A stretch of 45,477 nt of DNA from Clostridia bacterium (GTDB taxonomy: Bacteria > Bacillota > Clostridia > Peptostreptococcales > Acidaminobacteraceae). Numbering within the stretch: the first letter of the stretch is position 1; every line of letters begins with the position of its first letter. The DNA lies in assembly GCA_018399635.1 (NCBI GenBank), contig JAGYOH010000017.1, positions 1-45,477 of the forward strand, given 5' to 3'. Position numbers and translations under genes: made by a program. The notes under the pieces were generated by a model. That model saw nothing but the letters and a program-made list of their open reading frames with translations. It ran no database searches and was not told the DNA's origin. Shown one piece after another: positions 1-8,117 of the stretch.

Positions 1-120
1 TTATTGCACCACCCGGCATTTTTGTAAAGACATATCGAAGCCGTTCGCGTAGAAAAGAAAAAATTCGAATCCAAAAAACGAACCTCGCTTAAAAAGTTCG
101 TTGAAATATTCAGAATATTC
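1..120. other. Gene-free left edge with one inverted repeat
   Basis: No credible coding region lies here. The only structure I see is a 7-bp inverted repeat, AACGAAC at 77-83 and GTTCGTT at 96-102 around a 12-nt A-rich loop. It has no clear T-run, so I do not call it a terminator. It may be a regulator site ahead of the ilv promoter or the remains of an upstream gene's 3' end. Confidence 0.4.
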
Positions 121-149
121 TTGACAGCCATGGACCAAGTCCCTATAAT
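121..149 (+). promoter_or_regulatory. Consensus sigma-A promoter of the ilvBN T-box leader
   Basis: The -35 box TTGACA at 121-126 and the -10 box TATAAT at 144-149 both match consensus exactly, with an ideal 17-nt spacer. The predicted transcript starts near 156-158, just ahead of the T-box leader. Such a strong promoter fits control by premature termination rather than by initiation. Confidence 0.9.
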
Positions 150-156
150 AGGCTTA

Positions 157-445
157 ATATGCAAAGGGTAATGACGGAGACAAGTGGTCCCGGGATGAGT
201 CTGAGAGAGTCGCTGTGGGTGGAAATGCGATACTTTGAGGGATTACGCGCTCACTCCTGAACCCTTCGACCCCAAAGAAACCGTTTCGAGTAGGGCGAAG
301 CGCCTGGCCGCCGTTAAAGGGCCGAGGATCCGGATGGATTCTCAACAAGGGATGCCGGGAGACCAAGCCCCGGCATACTCAGAGTGGTACCGCGGATAAA
401 CTTCGTCTCTGAAGCACAGGAGAGGAAGTTTCACTATTTTTAAAT
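157..445 (+). promoter_or_regulatory. T-box leader, predicted leucine specifier, upstream of ilvBN
   Basis: The 14-nt T-box core GAGTGGTACCGCGG is at 382-395. It is followed by a terminator: AAACTTC...CTCT at 398-410 pairs with AGAGGAAGTTT at 421-431 (11 bp with a 2-nt bulge), then a T-run at 436-441. Further 5', the AGAGAG element near 206-211 and the segment CTCACTCCTGAA at 250-261 line up with the specifier region of known T-boxes, where the codon is followed by an ATTCTTGA-like motif. By that alignment the specifier is CTC at 250-252, so the sensor would be tRNA-Leu. When uncharged tRNA-Leu binds, the T-box bulge should pair with its acceptor end and favour the antiterminator. The presence of a T-box is secure. 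The specifier assignment is an inference without a folded model. Confidence 0.9.
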
Positions 446-462
446 GAAAAGAGGTTGTTAGC

Positions 463-2082
463 ATGAGAGTAGCGGACATCGTCATCAAGGCATTGAAGGA
501 CGAAGGCATTACCACGGTTTTTGGACATCCCGGAGGCGCCAACCTCCCCCTGTACGATGCCCTCCGACTCAACCCGGGGGTCAGGCATGTCCTGGTCAGA
601 AACGAGCAGGCGGCGGCCCATGCCGCCAGCGGTTATGCCAGGGCCGGTAAAAAAACCGGGGCCTGCTTTGCCACCTCGGGACCCGGCGCCACCAATCTCA
701 TGACGGGGATTGCCACCGCCTATATGGATTCCATCCCCATGATCGTCATCACGGGACAGGTCAAGTCCGATCTCATCGGCAAGGACGTCTTCCAGGAGGC
801 TGACGTGGTAGGGGCCACGGACTCCTTCACCAAGCACAATTATCTGGTCAAGGATGCCGAGGAGATTCCCAGAATTCTGGCGGAGGCCTTCTATATCGCC
901 AGAACCGGCCGTCCCGGACCGGTGCTCATCGACATCCCCAGGGATATTCTTGATGCCCGGATCCACTTTTCGGGGCTGCCGGAGGTGGATATCCAGGGTT
1001 ATAAACCCACCGTGGCGGGTCACTCCGGTCAGATCAAAAGGGTGCTGCAAAGGCTGGCCGAGGCCAGAAGGCCCATTATTCTGGCCGGCGGCGGGGTGAT
1101 TTCGGGTCATGCCGTGAGGGAACTCAGGGAATTCGCCGGCAAGGGAAGAATTCCCGTCATCAACACCCTGATGGGGCTCGGGTCCTTTCCCATGGGCAAT
1201 GATCTCTTCGCCGGCATGATGGGCTACCACGGCACGGACCACACCCGGGAGATTCTCATGATGACGGATTTCGTCATGGTGGCCGGCTCCAGAATGTCGG
1301 ACCGGGCCACCCTCAATTTCAAGGGGCTCAATCCCGATGCCATGGTGGTCCATATCGACATCGACCCGGCTGAAATCGGCAAGGTCTTTGACCACCAGAT
1401 TCCCGTGGTGGGAGACCTCAAGCAGATTCTCGGCAAATTGAATGAAAAAGTCACCCCCATGGATACCCGGGAGTGGCTGCAGACCTTGAAGGCCATGAAA
1501 CCGGAGGAGCCGCCTCTGAAAATCGAAAAGACCGCCACCGTCTGCCCCAAGACGGCCATGCGGGTCCTCTCCGGCAAGGTGGATTTCAGAACCATCATCG
1601 TGGCGGACGTCGGACAGAATCAGATCATAGCGGCCAGGAACTTTCCCTACAGCGGGGAGAGGATGTACATGACCTCTGGGGGCCTCGGTACCATGGGCTA
1701 CAGTCTTCCCGCCGCCATCGGAGCCACCTACGGGGCCCCCGACAGAACCGTGGTGAGCGTCGTGGGGGACGGTGGCATCCAGATGCTCCTGGCCGAGCTC
1801 GGCACCCTGAGGCAGTCGGGGAACAAGGTCATCGTCATGCTCTTCAACAACAACCGTCTGGGCATGGTCAGGGAGTTGCAGGATGACCAGTTCGGCGGCA
1901 ACTATTTCGGCGTCGAGTGGGAGTTCACCCCGGATTTCCTGAAAATCGCCCAGGCCTTCGATATCCAGGGGAAAAGAATCTTTTCCAATCATGAACTTGA
2001 AAAAACCATTGAAGAGGCCCTTGCGGCCGAGGGCCCCTATTTCATTGAATGCATGGTGGACCCGGCTGACAACTGCCTTTGA
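463..2082 (+). CDS. ilvB: Acetolactate synthase, catalytic (large) subunit
   Basis: A ThDP-dependent enzyme that condenses two pyruvates to acetolactate, or pyruvate plus 2-oxobutyrate to acetohydroxybutyrate. This is the first common step of valine, leucine and isoleucine synthesis. The N-terminal PYR domain has GHPGGAN near residue 22 and the ThDP-activating glutamate in RNEQAAAHA (about Glu48). The central domain is of the FAD-binding type. The C-terminal PP domain carries the GDGG...NN cofactor motif at about residues 435-462. At 539 residues it is slightly shorter than many homologues. The ATG at 463 is preceded by AAAGAGG. The gene follows the T-box leader and is 19 nt upstream of ilvN, so the two should be co-transcribed. 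No ilvC, ilvD or leu gene follows. A catabolic acetolactate synthase is unlikely given the T-box and the regulatory subunit. Confidence 0.95.
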   Translation: MRVADIVIKALKDEGITTVFGHPGGANLPLYDALRLNPGVRHVLVRNEQAAAHAASGYARAGKKTGACFATSGPGATNLMTGIATAYMDSIPMIVITGQVKSDLIGKDVFQEADVVGATDSFTKHNYLVKDAEEIPRILAEAFYIARTGRPGPVLIDIPRDILDARIHFSGLPEVDIQGYKPTVAGHSGQIKRVLQRLAEARRPIILAGGGVISGHAVRELREFAGKGRIPVINTLMGLGSFPMGNDLFAGMMGYHGTDHTREILMMTDFVMVAGSRMSDRATLNFKGLNPDAMVVHIDIDPAEIGKVFDHQIPVVGDLKQILGKLNEKVTPMDTREWLQTLKAMKPEEPPLKIEKTATVCPKTAMRVLSGKVDFRTIIVADVGQNQIIAARNFPYSGERMYMTSGGLGTMGYSLPAAIGATYGAPDRTVVSVVGDGGIQMLLAELGTLRQSGNKVIVMLFNNNRLGMVRELQDDQFGGNYFGVEWEFTPDFLKIAQAFDIQGKRIFSNHELEKTIEEALAAEGPYFIECMVDPADNCL

Positions 2083-2101
2083 AGACAAGGAGGTCATTTG
2101 A

Positions 2102-2584
2102 ATGACTCAGACCAAGCACATGCTGTCCCTGCTCGTGGAAAACAACGCCGGCGTCCTCTCGAGAATCGCCGGACTCTTCACCCGACGGGGCTACAACATC
2201 GATTCCCTGACCGTGGGAGAAACCCAGGATCCGAAAAATTCCCGGATGACCATCGTCATGACCTGTGACGAGGCGGCCCTGGAGCAGATCAAAAAGCAGT
2301 TCAACAAGCTCATCGAGGTCATCAAGGTGACGGAGCTCAGCTACAACAACGCCCTGACCCGGGAACTCGTCCTCATCAAGCTGGAAGCCGACGAAAATTC
2401 CAGGTCCAGGGTGATCGAGATCGCCAACATCTTCAGGGCCAAAATCATCGATGTCACCGCCGGCACCATGACGGTGGAGATGACCGGGGATGAGGTGAAA
2501 ATCAGCGGTTTTCTGGAGCTCATGCGTCCCTTCGGGGTCATGGAACTGGTCAGGACCGGTTTTTGCGGTATTGAAAGAGGTTAG
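2102..2584 (+). CDS. ilvN: Acetolactate synthase, regulatory (small) subunit
   Basis: A 160-residue protein with an N-terminal ACT domain (about residues 5-78), including the typical stretches ENNAGVLSRIAGLFTRRGYNI and DSLTVGETQD. It is followed by the C-terminal domain of the IlvN/IlvH family (about 84-158). The family binds the catalytic subunit, raises its activity and gives feedback inhibition by valine. The length is normal. The start is fixed by AAGGAGGTCATTTGA just before the ATG. It lies directly after ilvB and is closed by a hairpin terminator at 2592-2619, so the T-box operon appears to be just these two genes. Confidence 0.95.
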   Translation: MTQTKHMLSLLVENNAGVLSRIAGLFTRRGYNIDSLTVGETQDPKNSRMTIVMTCDEAALEQIKKQFNKLIEVIKVTELSYNNALTRELVLIKLEADENSRSRVIEIANIFRAKIIDVTAGTMTVEMTGDEVKISGFLELMRPFGVMELVRTGFCGIERG

Positions 2585-2591
2585 GGTTGGG

Positions 2592-2619
2592 AGGAGTCCT
2601 GTTTGACAGGGCTCCTTTT
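2592..2619 (+). terminator. Rho-independent terminator after ilvN
   Basis: AGGAG-T-CCTG pairs with CAGG-G-CTCCT around a TTTGA loop, followed by TTTTG. It closes the ilvBN operon. Confidence 0.8.
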
Positions 2620-2633
2620 GTTGATGGATGGGA

Positions 2634-2663
2634 TTGACAGGCTTAAAGCATTAAAAGTACAAT
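2634..2663 (+). promoter_or_regulatory. Sigma-A promoter of the EFR1 ferredoxin gene
   Basis: TTGACA at 2634-2639, an 18-nt spacer, and TACAAT at 2658-2663. It sits between the ilvN terminator and the next start at 2699, which makes the downstream gene a separate transcription unit that may continue into rfbA. Confidence 0.75.
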
Positions 2664-2698
2664 TTAGATGTAGCAATCAATTGAAAGGTGGAATGACA

Positions 2699-3460
2699 AT
2701 GAAGGGTATCGGCCTGTTTTTCAGTCCCACGGGGACCACGAAAAAGGCGGTCATGAAAGTCTACGAATCCCTGGGACTCGAGGGGATCCTATACGACCTG
2801 ACGGAAGTGAATCTGAGGAATGAAATTCCCCGGATTGAAGAAAATGAAGTGGTGGTCATCGGAGCACCGGTCTATTCCGGGAGGATTCCGGCCCTCTTCG
2901 AGGCCTATCTGAAGCAGCTGGTCTTCAAGGGCAATCCCGTGGTGATCCTGGGGGTCTACGGCAACCGGGCCTTTGAGGACGCCCTCCTGGAAATGAAGGA
3001 TATCGTTGGGGCCGCAGGTGGCAGGGTGGTGGGAGCCGCCGCAGTGATAGGGGAGCATTCCTATTCCCCCTTGCTGGCCGGGGGAAGACCCGATGAAGAG
3101 GACTTGAAAAAAATCGGGGACTTCGCCCGCGGGGTGGAAAGAAACCTCCGCGAGGGCGGAGGGGTTTCGGTCCCTGGCAATCATCCCTATCGGGAAAGAA
3201 AACCCAGGACCCCCATGGGCCCGGTGACCAGTGAAGCCTGCATCCAGTGCAAGCTCTGCGCCAACAGCTGCCCCGTGGGAGCCATTGCTTACGAGGACTG
3301 CCGCTTGGTGGATGAAACCCGGTGTATCAGTTGCCAGCGGTGCATCCACATCTGCCCCGTCGAGGCCAAGGTCTTCGATGCCAGAGTCAATCCCATGGTA
3401 GCCGGACTCATCCGGGATTACGGGGCCATCCGCAGGGAGCCGGAGTTTTTTCTTGAATAG
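2699..3460 (+). CDS. EFR1-type flavodoxin/4Fe-4S ferredoxin protein
   Basis: A 253-residue cytoplasmic electron-transfer protein. The N-terminal part (about 1-165) is flavodoxin-like, with the FMN phosphate loop FSPTGTTKK near residue 6 and the second loop VVVIGAPVYSGRIP. The C-terminal part has two 4Fe-4S motifs, CIQCKLCANSCPVGAI and CISCQRCIHICPVEAK, so two clusters are expected. This arrangement matches the EFR1 family found in anaerobic Bacillota, whose partners are mostly unknown. The longer frame opens at 2603, but a ribosome site (GAAAGGTGG, 2683-2691) is correctly spaced only for the ATG at 2699; the ATG at 2693 is too close. rfbA begins 15 nt downstream, which suggests co-transcription without obvious functional logic. 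Confidence 0.88.
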   Translation: MKGIGLFFSPTGTTKKAVMKVYESLGLEGILYDLTEVNLRNEIPRIEENEVVVIGAPVYSGRIPALFEAYLKQLVFKGNPVVILGVYGNRAFEDALLEMKDIVGAAGGRVVGAAAVIGEHSYSPLLAGGRPDEEDLKKIGDFARGVERNLREGGGVSVPGNHPYRERKPRTPMGPVTSEACIQCKLCANSCPVGAIAYEDCRLVDETRCISCQRCIHICPVEAKVFDARVNPMVAGLIRDYGAIRREPEFFLE

Positions 3461-3475
3461 TCTGGAGGTCATTCA

Positions 3476-4360
3476 ATGAAGGGGATCATTCTGGCGGGGG
3501 GATCGGGAAGCAGGCTCTATCCCCTGACCCTGGTCACCAGCAAGCAGCTGCTGCCTGTCTACGACAAGCCCATGATCTATTATCCCTTGTCGGTTCTGAT
3601 GCTGGCGGGGATTCGGGAAGTCTTGATCATCTCCTCCCCTGGGGATCTTCCCAATTTCCAAAGACTCCTGGGTGAGGGGAAGGACCTGGGGATGTCTTTG
3701 ACCTACCTTGAGCAGGAAGCGCCGGGAGGCCTTCCCGAGGCCTTCATCATCGGTGAGGCCTTCATCGGCGGGGATGAGGTGGCCATGATACTTGGAGACA
3801 ATCTTTTTTATGGCAATGGTTTGGGGAAAATTCTGAAGGAGGCCAGGGACAGGGCTCGAAAGAAGGTGGCGACGATATTCGGTTACTATGTCCCCCATCC
3901 GGAGGCCTACGGGGTCATTGAATTTGATTCCCGTCATCAGGTCAAGAGCCTTGAAGAAAAGCCCAGGCTTCCCAAATCAAATTACGCCCTGACCGGGCTC
4001 TATTTTCTGGACAAGAGAGCTGTCGTCTTCGCCAGAAATCTCAAACCCTCAGAAAGAGGGGAACTGGAAATCACCGATCTCCTCAGAGCCTATCTGATGG
4101 CCGGAGACCTTGTGGTGGAGCAGCTGGGAAGGGGCTTTGCCTGGCTGGATGCCGGCACCATGGATAGCCTGGCGGATGCCGGCGCCTTTGTTCAAATGAT
4201 TGAAAAACGTCAGGGAATCAAGATTTCGGCTCCCGAGGAAATCGCCTACCGCAACGGTTGGATCGATGCCGGAAAGCTACTGGCATTGGCCGGAAGATAT
4301 GGCAGTTCCCCTTATGGAGCCCACCTGAAGAAGGTAAGCCGGGGTGAGGTCTACGAATGA
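3476..4360 (+). CDS. rfbA: Glucose-1-phosphate thymidylyltransferase
   Basis: Forms dTDP-glucose from glucose-1-phosphate and dTTP, the entry step to dTDP-deoxysugars. The 294-residue length is standard for RmlA. The N-terminus has the nucleotide-binding signature GIILAGGSGSRLYPLT followed by SKQLLPVYDKPMIYYPL. The metal-binding ILGDN and the sugar-site EEKP motifs are also present. The start is set by GGAGGTCATTCA upstream of the ATG. The gene overlaps the possible upstream ATG of rfbB by 4 nt, so the two are one operon. Only rfbA and rfbB are present; rfbC and rfbD are not in the window, so the end product here is dTDP-4-keto-6-deoxyglucose unless the rest are elsewhere. Confidence 0.95.
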   Translation: MKGIILAGGSGSRLYPLTLVTSKQLLPVYDKPMIYYPLSVLMLAGIREVLIISSPGDLPNFQRLLGEGKDLGMSLTYLEQEAPGGLPEAFIIGEAFIGGDEVAMILGDNLFYGNGLGKILKEARDRARKKVATIFGYYVPHPEAYGVIEFDSRHQVKSLEEKPRLPKSNYALTGLYFLDKRAVVFARNLKPSERGELEITDLLRAYLMAGDLVVEQLGRGFAWLDAGTMDSLADAGAFVQMIEKRQGIKISAPEEIAYRNGWIDAGKLLALAGRYGSSPYGAHLKKVSRGEVYE

Positions 4361-4374
4361 AAAGAGGACGGTCT

Positions 4375-5343
4375 ATGAAGGTCTTGGTGACGGGCGGTGC
4401 CGGTTTCATCGGGAGTCATTTTATCGCCCATCTGAAAAGAACATACCCGGCTTACGAGGTCCACTGTCTTGATGCCCTCACCTATGCCGGCAACAGGGAA
4501 AGGCTCAGGGAGGTGGAGGACCACCCGGGCTTTCGTTTTATTCATGGCGATATCGCCGACGAGAATCTCGTAATGGCCCTGTTTAAAAAAGAGGGATACG
4601 ATTACGTGGTGAACTTTGCCGCGGAGACCCATGTGGACCGGTCCATAGAAGACGCCGGCGTCTTCATCAGGACCAATGTCCTGGGAACCCAGGTTCTTCT
4701 GGAGGGATCGAGAAGATTCGGTGCAGGGCGTTTTCATCAAATCTCCACCGACGAGGTCTACGGCGACCTCCCCCTTGAAGAAGATTCTCTTCCCTTTACT
4801 GAGGAGGCCCCTTTGAGAGGGTCCTCCCCCTATGCCGCCAGCAAGGCGGCGGCTGATCTTCTCGTGATGGCTTACGACCGGACCTATGGGATGGATGTCG
4901 TGATTTCAAGAGCCTCCAACAATTACGGTCCCTGGCAGCATCCCGAAAAACTGATTCCCATGACCATTGAAAGAGGAATACAAGGTCTGGCGGTCCCGGT
5001 CTACGGGGAGGGAGAAAACCTCAGGGACTGGCTTTACGTGACGGACCACTGTGAAGCCGTCGACGGGATTCTTCACCGGGGGGGTTCGGGGGAGATTTAC
5101 AATGTCGGCACGGGGAAGACATGGGAAAATATCGAGGTGGTCAAAACCATCTTGAGTCGACTCGAGGCATCCCATGAGCTGATCAGCCATGTGGCGGATC
5201 GTCCCGGCCATGATTTGAGATATGCCCTCGATGTGGAAAAGATTTCAAAGGAACTCGCCTGGTTTCCCCGGGTCGACTTTGAAGAAGGTTTGCGTCGGAC
5301 CATTGCCTGGCACCTGGAAAAAATGAAGACAAGCAGGGATTGA
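4375..5343 (+). CDS. rfbB: dTDP-glucose 4,6-dehydratase
   Basis: An extended short-chain dehydrogenase/reductase that converts dTDP-glucose to dTDP-4-keto-6-deoxyglucose with bound NAD. It has the Rossmann motif VTGGAGFIGSH at the N-terminus, STDEVYGDL, and the catalytic YAASK (Tyr and Lys), followed by RASNNYGP, all typical of RmlB. It has 322 residues from the chosen ATG at 4375. An in-frame ATG at 4357 overlaps the rfbA stop, but AAGAGGA lies correctly spaced only for 4375, and the protein then begins directly with the Rossmann strand. It is coupled to rfbA. No terminator is evident after it; a 192-nt gap with palindromes follows. Confidence 0.94.
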   Translation: MKVLVTGGAGFIGSHFIAHLKRTYPAYEVHCLDALTYAGNRERLREVEDHPGFRFIHGDIADENLVMALFKKEGYDYVVNFAAETHVDRSIEDAGVFIRTNVLGTQVLLEGSRRFGAGRFHQISTDEVYGDLPLEEDSLPFTEEAPLRGSSPYAASKAAADLLVMAYDRTYGMDVVISRASNNYGPWQHPEKLIPMTIERGIQGLAVPVYGEGENLRDWLYVTDHCEAVDGILHRGGSGEIYNVGTGKTWENIEVVKTILSRLEASHELISHVADRPGHDLRYALDVEKISKELAWFPRVDFEEGLRRTIAWHLEKMKTSRD

Positions 5344-5535
5344 TGGTTTGGAAAGAAAGGGTTCGTTTTAGAGTATACTGAAGGCTTAGATTTAAAAGGT
5401 GAAATTATTCTCGCAAAATTCGATAAGGCATTGTAAACTGTAAATAATATTACAAGACATGATTCATGTCACAAATTCGGCATCAGTTGGATTGGAAGGT
5501 ATTCTGAGCATTGAGTTCGGAGGGGGCGGCAGCGA
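5344..5535 (+). promoter_or_regulatory. 192-nt gap with two nested inverted repeats before the carrier-thioesterase gene
   Basis: This AT-rich gap carries TTGTAA (5431-5436) facing TTACAA (5450-5455), directly followed by the palindrome GACATGA-T-TCATGTC (5456-5470) with perfect 7-bp arms. No consensus promoter is clear. A TATACT at 5374-5379 lacks a well-placed -35 box. The adjoining repeats look like binding sites for a dimeric regulator controlling the downstream polysaccharide genes. That role is inferred. Confidence 0.45.
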
Positions 5536-6624
5536 ATGAGTGGATTATCGGCCTCGTTGGAGAGGGCATTGACGCCGACTGAAGCTTTATTGTCTGACAC
5601 ATGGCAAAGAATCCTTAAAAGGAATCAAATAGGACTGGAGGAGGATTTTTTTGATCTGGGAGGCGACTCGCTTCTAGCGGCCCTGGCTTTGAGCGAAATT
5701 GAAAAGGTCTTTGACAAGGTGGTTCCCATGGATGTTTTTTTTGAAAGAACCACCCTGAAGGATTTGGCGGCTTACCTTGATGAAATGACTGAAGATCATG
5801 AAAAATTTCAATTTCTGGTTCCGATCAAATCAGGGGGTGAAAAATCTCCTCTCATCTGCGTCCACACCATGAATGGCGAAGCGACCACTTACCATCATAT
5901 GGGAGGATTCATGGATGATGACCGCCCTGTATATGGGCTCAGATTCAAAAATTCTTGGAAGGGATGGCGCTATCCTCTTGATTTTGAGCAACTTGCTCAA
6001 AAATATGCCGAGGAAATCCTGAGAATGAATCCCAAGGGCCCCCATCATCTCATGGGATATTGTTCCGGAGGAGTGCTGGCCTTCGAAATCGCCAGAGTGT
6101 TGAAGCAAAAAGGTGGGCAGGTCGGAATTCTGGCCATTCTGGATGCTTCTAACAAGAATGGCCAGAAACATTCCTGGAAGACGATCTGGATCAACGCCTT
6201 CCATCAGTTGAAGCAGAAAAAAGTCCGGGAACTGCCCTACTGGGTGAGCAAAAAAATGTTGACAATCCTTAGATTCACGGGTCGAAAGTTTCTTGAGAAA
6301 TCCCATCGAATGCTCCTCAAGTGGGGAAGGCCGGCCTGGGCCAAATACACAGGAAAAGCCCAGGTGTTGGGTTGGGCCTTCTCAAATTACCAACCGACGC
6401 CCTATGAGGGGCCCCTCCACTATTTTGAGGCGACCCGGGATAAAATCTCCAGCGAAGGCCGTGTGGAATACTGGAAATCCCTGGCGGAAGAGTTGGTCTT
6501 GATCCCCATGGCCTGCTTCCACAAGGAGATCAGCGGCAAGGAAAATTCTGAATTCTTGTCACACAAAATGACTGAATTGATGGAGGATTATCGCGCTGAT
6601 CAGGGAATTTCCTTGTTTTTGTGA
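5536..6624 (+). CDS. Stand-alone carrier protein-thioesterase fusion (PCP/ACP-TE)
   Basis: A 362-residue protein with two domains of nonribosomal peptide or polyketide type. Residues about 12-85 form a carrier domain with the phosphopantetheine attachment motif DLGGDSLLA (Ser45). Residues about 95-345 form an alpha/beta-hydrolase thioesterase. Its nucleophile motif is GYCSGG, so Cys176 stands where most type I thioesterases have Ser. Asp203 in AILDAS and His329 in CFHKEI are the likely triad partners. There is no adenylation, condensation or ketosynthase domain here. The fusion would need an external loading enzyme and a phosphopantetheinyl transferase. Its place between rfbB and a sugar transferase suggests that it hands an acyl or aminoacyl group to a sugar or glycan; this is inference. 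The start has GGAGGGGG upstream, 49 nt before the next gene. Confidence 0.85.
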   Translation: MSGLSASLERALTPTEALLSDTWQRILKRNQIGLEEDFFDLGGDSLLAALALSEIEKVFDKVVPMDVFFERTTLKDLAAYLDEMTEDHEKFQFLVPIKSGGEKSPLICVHTMNGEATTYHHMGGFMDDDRPVYGLRFKNSWKGWRYPLDFEQLAQKYAEEILRMNPKGPHHLMGYCSGGVLAFEIARVLKQKGGQVGILAILDASNKNGQKHSWKTIWINAFHQLKQKKVRELPYWVSKKMLTILRFTGRKFLEKSHRMLLKWGRPAWAKYTGKAQVLGWAFSNYQPTPYEGPLHYFEATRDKISSEGRVEYWKSLAEELVLIPMACFHKEISGKENSEFLSHKMTELMEDYRADQGISLFL

Positions 6625-6672
6625 AGAAAAGAGATTTCGAAAGTCAAATTGGTGAATGAGGTTGGGAGATAA

Positions 6673-8094
6673 ATGGGCAATTCAAAATTCAAGGAACCGA
6701 TTTTTTTCAATTTTCAGATGCTTGTAGACTATCTGGTAGTCATGGGGGGGTTGCAGTTATCCTATGCTGTTTTTGTGGGCATTGAAGGTTTTTCAAGATA
6801 CAGTCTCACCAAAGTCAATCTGATGGTCACGGTATTGTCTTTCATTCTGTTTACCATTTACAAGCCCTACTACTGTGGCAGGAAAAAATTCGTGGACAGT
6901 CTTCTGAATGTCATGGTGGCTCTGTTTTCAATCTATTCAGGCGTCATCCTCATCGGCTACGTGTTCAAGGAAACCAAGATTCCCTTCGTCATCTTTCTCT
7001 ATGCTTTCATTGTCAGTTTTTTCATGTTCATTTTAGAAAAGGAAGCCATGTTCAAGATTTTTCAAAGAATTCATCACAAAGAAGTGGCCACGATCATCAG
7101 CCAGGAAAAAGAACTGGAAACTATCGGCGCCAAACTCATTGAGAACCTTGATCACTTACATGAAGTCAGATATCTGCTGGACTGTGAAAAATTGTCCATG
7201 GAAACCATGAAGGCCTTCATCCATCAGTCCAAGGTGGTTTTTATCAGTGAGGGTGTGGCGGATGAGGTCAAGAACGAACTCATCCTTTACAGCTATGATC
7301 ACAAAAAAATCATCTATCTGGCGCCCAAAGTCACCTCGGTCATCAAGCACACCTCCCAGTTCATCACCCTTGACGACATGCCGGTCATGGTGGTTCAGGA
7401 GAAATTTGACACCAAGGAACTGCTGGTGAAACGCACCTTTGATCTTGTGATGGCTTCAGTCGGCCTCCTGTTCAGTATGCCGGTCTTTCTCCTGGTTGTC
7501 CTGGGGATCAAGATTCAGGACGGCGGACCGGTTTTCTACCGACAAAAGCGATTGACCAAGGATGACAAGGCCTTTGAAATCATAAAATTCAGGTCCATGA
7601 TCAAGGATGCTGAAAAGGAGACAGGAGCGGTTTTAGCCCCTCATGACGATGAGAGGATCACAGGATTCGGTAGATTTTTGCGAAAGAGCCGCATCGATGA
7701 GATACCGCAACTTTTCAATATCTTGAAGGGGGATATGAGCATCGTGGGGCCGAGGCCGGAGCGGCCGGAGTTGGCTGAAATCTATATTGATGAAATGCCG
7801 GAGTACGCCCATCGAACCAGGGTCAAGGCAGGTCTGACGGGTTTGGCCCAGGTATGGGGCAGATACAATACCACCTTCAAGGAGAAGGTGATTTTGGATC
7901 TGTATTATATCAACCGTTTTACTCTGACTCTGGATTTGAGAATTCTTTTTTACACCGTCAGCATCCTCTTTTCCTCAACTGCCGCCAAAGGATTGGAACA
8001 GAAGAAAAATCTCGAGGAGATCCTGTCAAGCCGGGGTCTGGCGATGAATCACCGTGGCCATGGCATCATCGAGTTGACCGACACCGTGAAGTGA
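6673..8094 (+). CDS. Polyprenyl-phosphate sugar-1-phosphate transferase (initiating glycosyltransferase)
   Basis: Starts a surface polysaccharide by moving a sugar-1-phosphate from its nucleotide sugar to undecaprenyl phosphate in the membrane. The 473 residues have the usual plan: four or so N-terminal membrane segments (about 12-125), a soluble CoA-binding-like middle, a fifth hydrophobic segment (about 260-280), and the conserved catalytic domain. The last has KRTFDLVMASVG, PVFYRQKR, KFRSM, SRIDEIPQLFNILKGDMS and VGPRPERPE. These are the signatures of the bacterial sugar transferase family (WbaP/CpsE/WcaJ group). The sugar cannot be read from sequence. A GGTTGGGAG ribosome site precedes the ATG. 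The glycosyltransferase start follows 23 nt after the stop. Confidence 0.93.
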   Translation: MGNSKFKEPIFFNFQMLVDYLVVMGGLQLSYAVFVGIEGFSRYSLTKVNLMVTVLSFILFTIYKPYYCGRKKFVDSLLNVMVALFSIYSGVILIGYVFKETKIPFVIFLYAFIVSFFMFILEKEAMFKIFQRIHHKEVATIISQEKELETIGAKLIENLDHLHEVRYLLDCEKLSMETMKAFIHQSKVVFISEGVADEVKNELILYSYDHKKIIYLAPKVTSVIKHTSQFITLDDMPVMVVQEKFDTKELLVKRTFDLVMASVGLLFSMPVFLLVVLGIKIQDGGPVFYRQKRLTKDDKAFEIIKFRSMIKDAEKETGAVLAPHDDERITGFGRFLRKSRIDEIPQLFNILKGDMSIVGPRPERPELAEIYIDEMPEYAHRTRVKAGLTGLAQVWGRYNTTFKEKVILDLYYINRFTLTLDLRILFYTVSILFSSTAAKGLEQKKNLEEILSSRGLAMNHRGHGIIELTDTVK

Positions 8095-8117
8095 AAATTC
8101 TGAATGAGGGTGAGCCC

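Noticed and set aside
379-2097. Minus-strand 572-codon open frame opposite ilvB
   Set aside because: It mirrors the wobble pattern of ilvB, has His/Gly-rich content with no family match and no ribosome site. ilvB itself is unmistakable.
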